Shown here piece after piece: positions 17,272 through 24,805 of a stretch of DNA of 46,812 nt. The DNA is from Fibrobacterota bacterium (GTDB lineage Bacteria; Fibrobacterota; Fibrobacteria; UBA11236): NCBI GenBank assembly GCA_947466585.1, contig CANIEU010000018.1, positions 1-46,812 on the forward strand, written 5' to 3'. The position numbers were made by a program, and so were the translations under genes. The first letter of the stretch is position 1; every line of letters begins with the position of its first letter. The notes under the pieces were generated by a model. It ran no database searches. It was not told the DNA's origin and saw nothing but the letters and a program-made list of their open reading frames with translations.

Positions 17272-18594
17272 ATGACAGCCTTTTCCGCCCGCTTCCGGGG
17301 TACCCGGACGCAATCGACCCATTCCTTGGATGAAGTTCTTTATCGCGACGCCGAAGGCGGCCTGCTCGAGGTCGAGCACGACATGGACGCCTTGCGACAA
17401 AAATCCGCCGCCGAGTGGAAGGCCTTGTTCGAAGCGCGCAGCGGTTCGCATCAGTGGCCCTATGCCTCCGGCATATGGGGCAAAAAAGAATGGGTGCTTC
17501 CCGGTATCGCCGATGAAGACATCGTCTCCCTGAACGAGGGGTGGACCAACCTCTTTTACGCCAAGCGCCTCGGTGAACAGCTCGGCCTCAAGGATTTGTG
17601 GGTCAAGCTCTGCGGCAACAGCCATACGGGATCGTTCAAGGATCTGGGCATGACCGTGCTGGTTTCCCAGGTGAACCGCATGCGCAAACTCGGTGTGCCG
17701 ATCCGTGCGGTGGCGTGCGCCTCCACGGGTGACACTTCCGCCGCGCTCGCGGCCTATTGCGCTGCGGCGGGCATTCCTTCCGTCGTGTTTCTGCCCGGCG
17801 GCAAAATCAGTGTGGCGCAACTCATTCAACCGATCTCGAACGGTTCGATCGTGCTTTCGCTCGACACCGATTTCGACGGTTGCATGAAGGTCGTGCAGGA
17901 AATCACACAGGACAAATCGTTGTACCTCGCGAACTCGATGAACTCGCTGCGCATCGAAGGGCAGAAGACCATCAGCTTCGAGATCTGCCAGCAGTTCGGT
18001 TGGGACGTGCCCGACGTGCTCATTATTCCGGGTGGCAATCTCGGCAACGTTTCGGCGCTCGGCCGCGGCTTCGACATGATGCTCGAGCTCGGCCTCATCA
18101 AAAAGAGGCCGCGTATCGTGGTGGCGCAAGCCGCCAATGCGAACCCGCTCTACGAGGCCTACAAGCGCGGTTTCGACAAACTCGAACCGATGCAGGCAAA
18201 GAGGACGGAAGCTTCCGCGATCCAGATCGGCAACCCGGTCAGCTACGAACGCGCGGTGAAGATTCTCAAAGCCTACAACGGCGAAGTCTACCAGGTCACC
18301 GAACAGCAACTCGCCGACGCCGCGCACCGCGCCGATCTCACGGGCCTCTACTGCGATCCGCACACCGGCGTGGCCTTGGGCGCGCTGGAGCAGATGGTGG
18401 AACAGATGAAGGTGGACGCGAACGAGCGCGTGGTGATCGTTTCCACGGCGCACGGGCTAAAGTTCTCGGAGTTCAAGACGAAGTACCACGAGCAGAAGCT
18501 CGCGGGTGTGACGTCGACTTATGCGAATCCGATTATTGAGTGCGCGGCGGATGCCGACAAGGTAAGGGACGCGCTTAAGAAGCGACTCGGGTAA
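17272..18594 (+). CDS. thrC: Threonine synthase
   Basis: 440 residues from the ATG at 17272; the open frame continues upstream into the divergent gene's leader without family sequence. ThrC converts O-phosphohomoserine to threonine with PLP. The PLP lysine is K123 in NSHTGSFKDLGM; ACASTGDTSAALAAYCAAAGI and FLPGGKISVAQL bind the phosphate and cofactor; PGGNLGNVSALGRGFDMM is the glycine-rich phosphate loop. The C-terminus has GLYCDPHTGVALGAL and VVIVSTAHGLKFSEFK, typical of the family. Monocistronic; no intrinsic terminator seen in the 83 bp before the convergent barrel gene. Confidence 0.95.
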   Translation: MTAFSARFRGTRTQSTHSLDEVLYRDAEGGLLEVEHDMDALRQKSAAEWKALFEARSGSHQWPYASGIWGKKEWVLPGIADEDIVSLNEGWTNLFYAKRLGEQLGLKDLWVKLCGNSHTGSFKDLGMTVLVSQVNRMRKLGVPIRAVACASTGDTSAALAAYCAAAGIPSVVFLPGGKISVAQLIQPISNGSIVLSLDTDFDGCMKVVQEITQDKSLYLANSMNSLRIEGQKTISFEICQQFGWDVPDVLIIPGGNLGNVSALGRGFDMMLELGLIKKRPRIVVAQAANANPLYEAYKRGFDKLEPMQAKRTEASAIQIGNPVSYERAVKILKAYNGEVYQVTEQQLADAAHRADLTGLYCDPHTGVALGALEQMVEQMKVDANERVVIVSTAHGLKFSEFKTKYHEQKLAGVTSTYANPIIECAADADKVRDALKKRLG

Positions 18595-18677
18595 GGATTC
18601 GGTCGAGGCCGGTTCCAGACTTCCCTTGGTTCGGGTTTCTGCCTAGACGAGGCTCCGTGCCTTAGGCGGAGGCGACT

Positions 18678-19286
18678 TTACAGCGTCCCGATTTTGATTC
18701 CCAGGAAAAGATGGAAGGCATCGTTGTGCCACGTGTCGCAATCGGAGTTGGCGTCGGTGAGGCCGTAGGTGTACCCCAAACCGAGGATGCCCGCCGGGCC
18801 GGAATAAGAGAACGGCAATTCGATGCCTGTTTCGGCGCGCAGATTGAAATCGAATTGTTCCGCGTTGTTGAAGGTGAACGTGAAACTGTTGCCGGCGTAA
18901 TCGGAGTTCAGCAAAAATGCTGGTTCGATGCCCAGGTTGACGAACAAGCGTGGGCCGTTCAGGCCCTCGGGCATGTTGGTACCGAGGGAGACCATCAGGG
19001 GAATGGTCATGTAGTCGAGACGGATGTCACCGCCACCAGCGCCGGTGAGGTGCATCCTCTTGTTTTCATACCCGGCGCCGAGCTGTAACCGCATGGGGCC
19101 GTCGCCGAACTCGCCAAGCAAGGCGCCGTTGAGGCCTTGGCGGTATTCGCGGTTCGAGGGCGATGTCGGTTTGGGATCGGTGACGGCTTTGGCGAAGTTC
19201 ATGCCGCCGCGGAGGATGACGCCTTGCGCGAAAGCTGCAGGGACGAGGGCACAGAACAAAGCGGCGGCGAAAAATTTGTGTTTCAT
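18678..19286 (-). CDS. Small outer-membrane beta-barrel (porin-family) protein, paralog 1
   Basis: 202 residues with a cleavable signal (MKHKFFAAALFCALVPAAFAQ). It reads as an eight-strand type barrel of the OMP_b-brl family: GVILRGGMNFAKAVTDP, MRLQLGAGYENKRMHLTGAG, IRLDYMTIPLMVSLG, RLFVNLGIEPAFLLNSDY, FDFNLRAETGIELPFSYSG, FHLFLGIKIGTL with a final hydrophobic strand. An AAAGGAG SD precedes the ATG and TATGAT lies at 19307-19312. It is clearly paralogous to the product of 20801-21424 (shared GAGYENK.MHLTGAGGGD and NLG.EPAFLL.SDYA). Such barrels are structural or adhesive; ligand unknown. Confidence 0.82.
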   Translation of the reverse strand: MKHKFFAAALFCALVPAAFAQGVILRGGMNFAKAVTDPKPTSPSNREYRQGLNGALLGEFGDGPMRLQLGAGYENKRMHLTGAGGGDIRLDYMTIPLMVSLGTNMPEGLNGPRLFVNLGIEPAFLLNSDYAGNSFTFTFNNAEQFDFNLRAETGIELPFSYSGPAGILGLGYTYGLTDANSDCDTWHNDAFHLFLGIKIGTL

Positions 19287-19306
19287 GGGAGAACTCCTTT
19301 CCTCCC

Positions 19307-19312
19307 ATCATA
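19307..19312 (-). promoter_or_regulatory. -10-like TATGAT upstream of small barrel paralog 1
   Basis: TATGAT on the minus strand lies about 20 nt before the ATG at 19286, with an SD between them. It suggests own transcription in addition to read-through from mtnN; a convincing -35 was not found. Confidence 0.35.
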
Positions 19313-19387
19313 GGACGAATCGCACCTCGATGACAGTCGGGACATTGCTCCCTTGCCAAACTTCGGTGCGCTTTCTCGGATTGCTCC

Positions 19388-20128
19388 TTACCCCTTCACG
19401 CCCTCCAGAATCGCCTTTACGATGTGGAAGGAGTTGTTCGCCACCTCGGGGAGGAACTTCACGTAGTCCACGTCTGCGCTGCCGTCGGCCATGTCGGAGA
19501 GCGTGCGCACCGATACGAACGGCGTGTTGTTGACGCGGCACACCTGCGCGATGGCGGCGCTTTCCATGTCCACCGCGTCGCCTTCGAGCTCTTCGGTCAG
19601 GTAGGGGTGGGTGGTGGCGCGGTCGCCGTGGATGAATTGGTCGCCAGTAACGATGCGGCCCGCAACGGCTTTGTGGCTCCGGTTTTCGAGATCGGCGGAG
19701 AGGGCGAGGCGGACCAAGTTTTCGTCGCCTGCGAAGAAGCGGTAGTCGGTGTAGGGGATACGGCCGCGGGGGAAGCCCAGCGCGCTCGTGTCGAGGTCGT
19801 GGTGGACGCAATCGCGACTGACCACCACGTCACCGATCGTGAGAGCGGGGGAGAGTCCGCCCGCGACACCGGTGGAGATGATTCCTGCGGGATGGTAGGC
19901 GTCGATCACGTGCTGGGTAATCATGGCGGCGAACACCTTTCCCACGCCGCACTTGATGATGGCGACGGGTACACCGCACAGTTCGGCCTCATGCACGTGA
20001 AAGGCGCCGCGATCGACCACGCGGTCGACGCGGGCGTGTGCGAGAAATTCCTCGACCTCTTCCACCATCGCACCGATGATGACGTATTGGGGGGTTGCGG
20101 TCAGGGGCGTTTTCATCTCTGCGATCAT
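19388..20128 (-). CDS. mtnN: 5'-methylthioadenosine/S-adenosylhomocysteine nucleosidase
   Basis: 246 residues. The enzyme hydrolyses MTA and SAH to adenine plus thioribose sugars. Family marks: YVIIGAMVEEVEEF at the N-terminus, IIKCGVGKVFAAM, GIISTGVAGGLSPALTIGDVVVS (substrate loop), GDQFIHGD, AVDMESAAIAQVC (ribose-binding Met-Glu) and SVRTLSDMADGSA with the catalytic Asp. The ATG at 20128 follows the apt stop by a single nucleotide (TGA-A-ATG), so the two are translationally coupled: adenine released here is the substrate of Apt. If the organism makes menaquinone by the futalosine route, the same fold could also cleave aminofutalosine; not decidable here. Confidence 0.93.
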   Translation of the reverse strand: MIAEMKTPLTATPQYVIIGAMVEEVEEFLAHARVDRVVDRGAFHVHEAELCGVPVAIIKCGVGKVFAAMITQHVIDAYHPAGIISTGVAGGLSPALTIGDVVVSRDCVHHDLDTSALGFPRGRIPYTDYRFFAGDENLVRLALSADLENRSHKAVAGRIVTGDQFIHGDRATTHPYLTEELEGDAVDMESAAIAQVCRVNNTPFVSVRTLSDMADGSADVDYVKFLPEVANNSFHIVKAILEGVKG

Positions 20129-20129
20129 T

Positions 20130-20744
20130 TCAATGCCCCGGGTATTGGACGATGGAAAACACCGGATAGCCTGCAGCCTCGATTTTGCGACTGCCGCCGA
20201 GGTCGGGCAGGTCGATCACCACCGCGCACCCGATCACATTCGCACCCACGCGCTTCAGCAATTCAATGGAAGCGAGGAGGGTGCCGCCTGTGGCGAGCAA
20301 GTCATCCATCACCAACACGGATTGTCCGGGTTCGATCGAATCTTTGTGGATCTCGACACAGTCGGTACCGTATTCCAGTTCGTATTCAAAGGAGTGGACT
20401 TCGGCCGGGAGCTTGCCGCGCTTGCGGATGGGCACGAAACCGATTCCGGTTGCGGCGGCGAAGGCCGATCCCACCACGAACCCGCGGCTTTCGATGCCGA
20501 CCACCAGATCGGGATGCGCCGCGGAGCGGTCGGCATGATCGGCATGGGCGATACGATTGGTTGTCGCGCCGGGGAACCCTTTGAGGGCATAATGCTCTGC
20601 GAACGAATCCATGCAGGCGCGAAAGGCTGCCGCATCTTTCCACACCGAGGTGATGTCCCGAAACAGAATGCCGGGTTTGGGGAAGTCGGGGATATCCCGC
20701 ACCTTGGATCGGATGAGTTCGGCAGACGCGTTCAAACTGGTCAT
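20130..20744 (-). CDS. apt: Adenine phosphoribosyltransferase
   Basis: 204 residues, longer than the usual 170-185 because of a loop around KGFPGATTNRIAHADHADRSA. Apt makes AMP from adenine and PRPP. Visible marks: VRDIPDFPKPGILFRDITSV at the N-terminus, DLVVGIESRGFVVGSAFA, FVPIRKRGKLP, and the PRPP motif VLVMDDLLATGGTLLASIELL, then GCAVVIDLPDLGG. It lies 56 nt after a porin-family gene and 1 nt before mtnN, so adenine made by MtnN is recycled. Cytoplasmic. Confidence 0.94.
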   Translation of the reverse strand: MTSLNASAELIRSKVRDIPDFPKPGILFRDITSVWKDAAAFRACMDSFAEHYALKGFPGATTNRIAHADHADRSAAHPDLVVGIESRGFVVGSAFAAATGIGFVPIRKRGKLPAEVHSFEYELEYGTDCVEIHKDSIEPGQSVLVMDDLLATGGTLLASIELLKRVGANVIGCAVVIDLPDLGGSRKIEAAGYPVFSIVQYPGH

Positions 20745-20800
20745 GGATGCACCCGCAAATCCATGGATTTAAAAAATATCCGCTGCGGAGGCGGCGGAAT

Positions 20801-21424
20801 TCAGCTTCCGCGAAGTTTCAGACCCAGGAAAAGGTTGAAGGCGTAATTGTGCCAGGTGTTTCCGCTTTTGTCGGCATCGGTGAGGGCATAGGTATACGCG
20901 CCGCCCACGACCGCCGCGGGACCGGAATAGGTCAGCGGCAGCTCCAGTCCCAATTCGGCGCGGAGATTGAGGTCGAAATCTTCGGCTCGGTCGAACTGGA
21001 AGGCGAAGGTGTTCATGGCGTAATCGGAGGAGAGCAGAAAGGCCGGTTCGACGCCGAGGTTGAGGAATAAGTTCGATTCGATGTTCACTGAAGGCCTACC
21101 GATCGAAAGCATCACGGGCACGGTCATGTAGTTGAGCTGGAGGTCGCCCCCACCGGCGCCCGTAAGGTGCATCCCCTTGTTTTCATAGCCGGCACCCAAG
21201 ATCAGGCGGATTGGGCCTTGTCCGAGTTCGCCGAGCAATGCGGCGTTGTATCCGCGGAGGTAATCCCGGTTAGAAGGTAAGACCGGCTCGGGATCGGTGA
21301 TCGCTTTGCTGAAATTCATGCCGCCGCGCACGGTCAGCCCCTGGGCGAATGCGGCGGGCGCGAGGGTCGTCAACACAATCGCGAGCACGGCGACGAGAGA
21401 AAGAAACGAGAACGAACGGTTCAC
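20801..21424 (-). CDS. Small outer-membrane beta-barrel (porin-family) protein, paralog 2
   Basis: 207 residues from GTG at 21424, which has AAGGAG 6 nt upstream. The signal peptide is SFLSLVAVLAIVLTTLAPAAFAQ. Barrel strands follow paralog 1 closely: LTVRGGMNFSKAITDP, IRLILGAGYENKGMHLTGAG, LQLNYMTVPVMLSIG, LFLNLGVEPAFLLSSDY, FDLNLRAELGLELPLTYSG, FNLFLGLKLRGS. It heads the unit with apt and mtnN. The two paralogs bracket the purine-salvage pair, which suggests duplication in place. Ligand unknown. Confidence 0.82.
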   Translation of the reverse strand: MNRSFSFLSLVAVLAIVLTTLAPAAFAQGLTVRGGMNFSKAITDPEPVLPSNRDYLRGYNAALLGELGQGPIRLILGAGYENKGMHLTGAGGGDLQLNYMTVPVMLSIGRPSVNIESNLFLNLGVEPAFLLSSDYAMNTFAFQFDRAEDFDLNLRAELGLELPLTYSGPAAVVGGAYTYALTDADKSGNTWHNYAFNLFLGLKLRGS

Positions 21425-21648
21425 ACGGAACTCCTTTTCAAAATGAGTTGGCGCACGCGATCGAGGCCGGGGACGAGGCGTCAGGGTAGGGGAGGCTGTC
21501 CAACCTGCGGTAGGGGGAGCGTTGCCTCAGAAGAACTGTCGGGTCGTTGCGCAATCGCGCAATCGCGAAACCGTGAACAAGGCGCCCGAATTAAATCATC
21601 ACGAAGTCAATCAACAGAACAACACATCAACCAAGCGACGGACATCTG

Positions 21649-21981
21649 TTAGACGGACTTGTCCTTCTTCAACAAGGAAAGCACTTCCGGAACCAGATCG
21701 AGGGCCTTGCCGAAGATATCCTTGTCGCGCGTGAGACTGACGATTTTGACGTCTTCCCCCTGAACCACCAAAAAGGCGATGGGTTCTACGGTGAGACCAC
21801 CGCCGGAGCCGGCAAGTTCACCCTTGCCCGAAGCACCGCCGAGGCCGAAACCGATCGAGACACGCGAAACGGGGATCAATGTCACACCCTCTGCCTGAAT
21901 CGGCGCACCCACCACGGTATCGGTCTGGGCAATGCCCTTAAGCTTGTCGAGCAGTACGGATGCCATGGTATCCAGGTTCAT
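21649..21981 (-). CDS. GerW/YtfJ-family protein
   Basis: 110 residues from the ATG at 21981 (MNLDTMASVLLDKLKGIAQTD), the normal family opening; the open frame upstream adds unrelated residues. YtfJ/GerW proteins have the pattern seen here: VGAPIQAEGVTLIPVSRVSIGFGLGGA, a Gly-rich GKGELAGSGGGLTVEPIAFLVV, and a closing EVLSLLKKDKSV. In Bacillus the relative is a spore germination protein; in non-sporing bacteria its role is unknown. Monocistronic. Its promoter-like box TATCATTC is 5 nt before the ATG and the 10-bp repeat array lies about 115 bp further upstream. Confidence 0.85.
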   Translation of the reverse strand: MNLDTMASVLLDKLKGIAQTDTVVGAPIQAEGVTLIPVSRVSIGFGLGGASGKGELAGSGGGLTVEPIAFLVVQGEDVKIVSLTRDKDIFGKALDLVPEVLSLLKKDKSV

Positions 21982-21986
21982 GGGAG

Positions 21987-21994
21987 GAATGATA
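21987..21994 (-). promoter_or_regulatory. Promoter-like box TATCATTC for the GerW-family gene
   Basis: On the minus strand TGTTATCATTC (extended -10 TGnTATCAT) ends 5 nt before the ATG at 21981; no SD is present. Confidence 0.4.
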
Positions 21995-22094
21995 ACATAC
22001 AGCGAATCCGGAGATCTGGTTGACAACCCCGGGAAACCCGTCCGAAACCGGGAAAGTGTGGTTGAAGTCCGAAACTTCACGGGAGATCATAGCC

Positions 22095-22164
22095 GTTTAC
22101 CGACGTTTACCGATGTTTACCGACCTTTGCCGATGTTTACGGACATTCGCTGACATTCAGTGAT
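22095..22164. repeat. Seven tandem units of exactly 10 bp (GTTTACCGAC type)
   Basis: Units in order: GTTTACCGAC, GTTTACCGAT, GTTTACCGAC, CTTTGCCGAT, GTTTACGGAC, ATTCGCTGAC, ATTCAGTGAT. Divergence rises with distance from the 22095 side. The array lies in the 338-bp gene-free stretch between the GerW start and the tRNA-Arg terminator; nothing else was recognised there. A 10-bp period places each unit on nearly the same helix face. Confidence 0.85.
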
Positions 22165-22281
22165 ATTTAGAGCCCCAAAAGAGACCCTCTGGACTCTCGC
22201 GGAAGATCTCGGGTGGTTTACAGACACCTTCCGGAGGCTTCTCGAGGTCAAACAGGAATGAATCCCGAATAATCCGACAAT

Positions 22282-22317
22282 AAAAAACCCCCGGAACCGG
22301 AGTTCCGAGGGTTTTAA
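22282..22317 (-). terminator. Intrinsic terminator of tRNA-Arg
   Basis: On the minus strand a stem CCCTCGGAAC/GTTCCGGGGG with loop TCCG is followed by a run of T. It lies directly behind the tRNA 3' end. Confidence 0.85.
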
Positions 22318-22319
22318 AG

Positions 22320-22396
22320 TGGTGCAAGCGCCAGGGGTCGAACCTGGAATCTTCTGATTCGTAGTCAGATGCCTTATCCAGTTTGGCCACGCCTGC
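22320..22396 (-). tRNA. tRNA-Arg (anticodon ACG)
   Basis: A 77-nt cloverleaf: acceptor GCAGGCG/CGCTTGC with a G-U pair, discriminator A, encoded CCA at 22322-22320. Anticodon stem CTGA-C/GAATCAG region encloses CTACGAA, giving ACG (read as ICG after deamination). T-arm GGTTCGAACC. Confidence 0.95.
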
Positions 22397-22408
22397 AACG
22401 GGTTGGAA

Positions 22409-22414
22409 AGTATA
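22409..22414 (-). promoter_or_regulatory. -10 box TATACT of tRNA-Arg
   Basis: TATACT on the minus strand places the start about 6 nt before the mature 5' end at 22396. The -35 region (GGTGAC, 17 bp upstream) is weak. Confidence 0.5.
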
Positions 22415-22447
22415 GTAAAACCTTACGGAACGTCACCGCAAATTCCC

Positions 22448-22456
22448 TACATTTTG
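22448..22456 (+). promoter_or_regulatory. Promoter-like box TACATTTTG for the class A PBP gene
   Basis: CTACATTTTG ends 6 nt before the ATG at 22463; no SD is present. Similar in sequence and spacing to the boxes at the SGNH and thrC genes. Confidence 0.4.
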
Positions 22457-22462
22457 CGGTGC

Positions 22463-24766
22463 ATGCTGAAAAATATCATCAAGATCCTCAGGAATGTCCT
22501 CAAATTGACGGTGAGCGGATTCGCGGACTGGGTCCGCGTCCTCTCGGGCGAACTCCGGAAGCCCTCTTACCGCGCCCACGTCACCTCTTGGCTGAAATTC
22601 CTGTTGTTGGCCACCGGCGCATTTTTGGTGGTTGGGGCGGTGGTGTTCCTCGCCTTCTCCTTCTCCCTGCCCTCGCTCGACAGCCTCGAACGCCTCGACC
22701 CCGGGCGCATCACCCGTGTGACCGGAAACCGCGGCGCAGTGGTGCACGAGTTTTACATCCAACGCCGGATCTGGATGCCCGAAGAGAAGATGCCGGAGCG
22801 CCTCAAGCAAGCGGTCATCGCCATCGAGGATCGATCCTTTCGTGAACATTGGGGAGTCGATCTGACGGCCTATCCCTCCGCGATTCTGCCCGCATTGGTG
22901 GGCGGTCGCGCGCGCGGGGCTTCCACCTTGACGCAGCAGCTCGCGAAGAATCTGTTTCTAACTCCCGAGCGCAGTCTAGGGCGCAAGGTGCGTGAAATTC
23001 TGCTCGCGCTGCAGATCGAACGGAACTACACCAAGAAGGAAATCTTGGAGTTCTACTTCAACCATGTCTATCTCGGCGGCGGAGCCTACGGGTTCGTTTC
23101 TGCGGCGGAGCGCTATTTCAATAAACCGCTCGACTCGCTCACGACCGATGAATATGCTGTACTCGCCGGATTGTTGCAGCGCCCGGAAGCCTATCGTCCC
23201 GACGTGAACCCCGCCGGGGCGCAGGCGCGGCGCAACGTGGTGCTGGGCGCCATGCGCAGCGCGGGCTTTCTCTCGCGCGCCGAATACAAGGCCGGAGTGG
23301 CGGCACCATTGGGTGCGCGCGCCTATCGCGCGCCTTCCGATCTCGGCCCTTATTTCATCGAGAATGTTCGCCAGTTCCTCAGCAAGCGCTGGGGCGACGA
23401 GTTCGTATACAACCTCGGCGGTTCGGTCGAGGTCACCATGGATTCGGCGATCCAGCAAACGGCCGACAGCGCGCTGCGCTTCCGCCTTTCCGAAATCCGC
23501 GAACGCATGCAGCGGCGCACCGCGCGCGCTTTCGATCTTCCCAAAATGTTGAACATGCCGCTGGAGGCCATCCTCAAGGATTGGGACCGCCAGTATGCGC
23601 GTTTCGAGCGCAAGTATCTCGCCGACGGTTCCGTGGAAGCCATGCGCCGCTTTCCGGACCGCTTCCGCTACAAGCGCCCGCAGGCCGCGTTGATCGTGAT
23701 CGAAAACTCCAACGGAGCGGTGCGCGCCTTGGTGGGCGGCGAGGATTTCGAACGCTCCAAATACAATCGCGCCTTGCAGGCGGTGCGCTCGCCGGGTTCT
23801 TCCTTCAAGCCGTTCGTGTACGCCACGGCGGTGGAGCGCGGCGCCGGGCCGGGCGACGTGCTGAATGACCAGCCCATTTCGATTCCCGACCCGTCCGATT
23901 CCACCAAGATGTGGCAGCCGACCAACTTCGACCCGGGTTTCGAAGGGCACATGACCATGCGGCGCGCGTTTTACCGGTCGCAAAACCTGCCGGCGGTGGA
24001 GGTCGGGCTCAAATACGGTCTTGAAAACGTTTCCGATCTCGCGCGGCGCGCGGGCTTCCGGCACAAGGTCGATCCAGTTCCTTCCTTGGCGCTCGGCTCG
24101 TGCGATGTCACGCTGCTGGAGCTGGTTTCGGCTTACACGGTATTCCCCAACGGAGGCTCGCGCTCCGAACCGTATTTCGTGGAGCGCGTGCGCGACCGCA
24201 ACGGCAAGGTGCTTTACCGCAACAGCCCGCGCCGCGAAGAGGTGCTGAGTCCCGAAGCGGCGTGGATCGTGACCTCGATGTTGCGCGATGTGAACATCCG
24301 CGGCACCGCAGCTGCGGTGTGGGCTTCGGGATTCCGCCATCCCTCGGGCGGCAAAACCGGCACCACCAACGAGTTCACCGACGCGTGGTACGTGGGCTTC
24401 ACCAAGGCCTATACCATGGGCGTGTGGGTGGGCCTCGACGACTTCTCGCCCATGGGCGGGGGACAGACCGGTTCCGCCAACGCGGTGCCGCTCTGGATCG
24501 ACGTGATGCGCGAAGCTTCGCGCCGTCAACCGATGGCCGACTTCCCCCGGCCCGAAGGCGTGGTTTCGGTATCGCTTTGCCCGATCAGCGGATTGCGCGC
24601 GCAGTCCTACTGCCCGGCGCCGCACGAGGACTATGTGATCGCCGGGCATGAGCCGGGATATTGCACTCCCGGTTACCACACGCACAAGGCGGTCACGGTT
24701 GACGCCGAAATCGTCCCGGACGAAGAGCCGAAAAAAACCGACCCTCGACTGAAAAAGACGTTTTAA
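22463..24766 (+). CDS. Class A penicillin-binding protein (PBP1A type)
   Basis: 767 residues from the ATG at 22463. It polymerises and cross-links peptidoglycan in the periplasm. After a cytoplasmic stretch, a membrane anchor lies at about 44-70 (WLKFLLLATGAFLVVGAVVFLAF). The glycosyltransferase domain has AIEDRSFREHWGVD (catalytic Glu), RGASTLTQQLAKNLFLTPE, KKEILEFYFNHVYLGGGAYG. The transpeptidase has RSPGSSFKPFVYATAV (SxxK, about residue 445), YRSQNLPAVEV (SxN) and SGGKTGTTNEFTDAWYVGF (KTG, about 630). The C-terminus carries paired cysteines (SLCPISGLRAQSYCPAPHED). Divergent from tRNA-Arg; rmuC follows by 39 nt. Confidence 0.95.
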   Translation: MLKNIIKILRNVLKLTVSGFADWVRVLSGELRKPSYRAHVTSWLKFLLLATGAFLVVGAVVFLAFSFSLPSLDSLERLDPGRITRVTGNRGAVVHEFYIQRRIWMPEEKMPERLKQAVIAIEDRSFREHWGVDLTAYPSAILPALVGGRARGASTLTQQLAKNLFLTPERSLGRKVREILLALQIERNYTKKEILEFYFNHVYLGGGAYGFVSAAERYFNKPLDSLTTDEYAVLAGLLQRPEAYRPDVNPAGAQARRNVVLGAMRSAGFLSRAEYKAGVAAPLGARAYRAPSDLGPYFIENVRQFLSKRWGDEFVYNLGGSVEVTMDSAIQQTADSALRFRLSEIRERMQRRTARAFDLPKMLNMPLEAILKDWDRQYARFERKYLADGSVEAMRRFPDRFRYKRPQAALIVIENSNGAVRALVGGEDFERSKYNRALQAVRSPGSSFKPFVYATAVERGAGPGDVLNDQPISIPDPSDSTKMWQPTNFDPGFEGHMTMRRAFYRSQNLPAVEVGLKYGLENVSDLARRAGFRHKVDPVPSLALGSCDVTLLELVSAYTVFPNGGSRSEPYFVERVRDRNGKVLYRNSPRREEVLSPEAAWIVTSMLRDVNIRGTAAAVWASGFRHPSGGKTGTTNEFTDAWYVGFTKAYTMGVWVGLDDFSPMGGGQTGSANAVPLWIDVMREASRRQPMADFPRPEGVVSVSLCPISGLRAQSYCPAPHEDYVIAGHEPGYCTPGYHTHKAVTVDAEIVPDEEPKKTDPRLKKTF

Positions 24767-24805
24767 CAACCTTTCTGAAGTGTTGGAAGTGCATTTTTAA
24801 ACGAC

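Noticed and set aside
18595-18677. Terminator between thrC and the small barrel gene
   Set aside because: Only an imperfect GCCTA/TTAGGC pairing without a T-run is visible.
21443-21652. Small plus-strand frames between the barrel and GerW genes
   Set aside because: No SD, no family, Arg/Ser-rich composition typical of chance frames; the stretch is probably the promoter region of the barrel gene.
22976-24769. 597-residue minus-strand frame opposite the PBP gene
   Set aside because: Antisense shadow; the plus strand has all PBP motifs.
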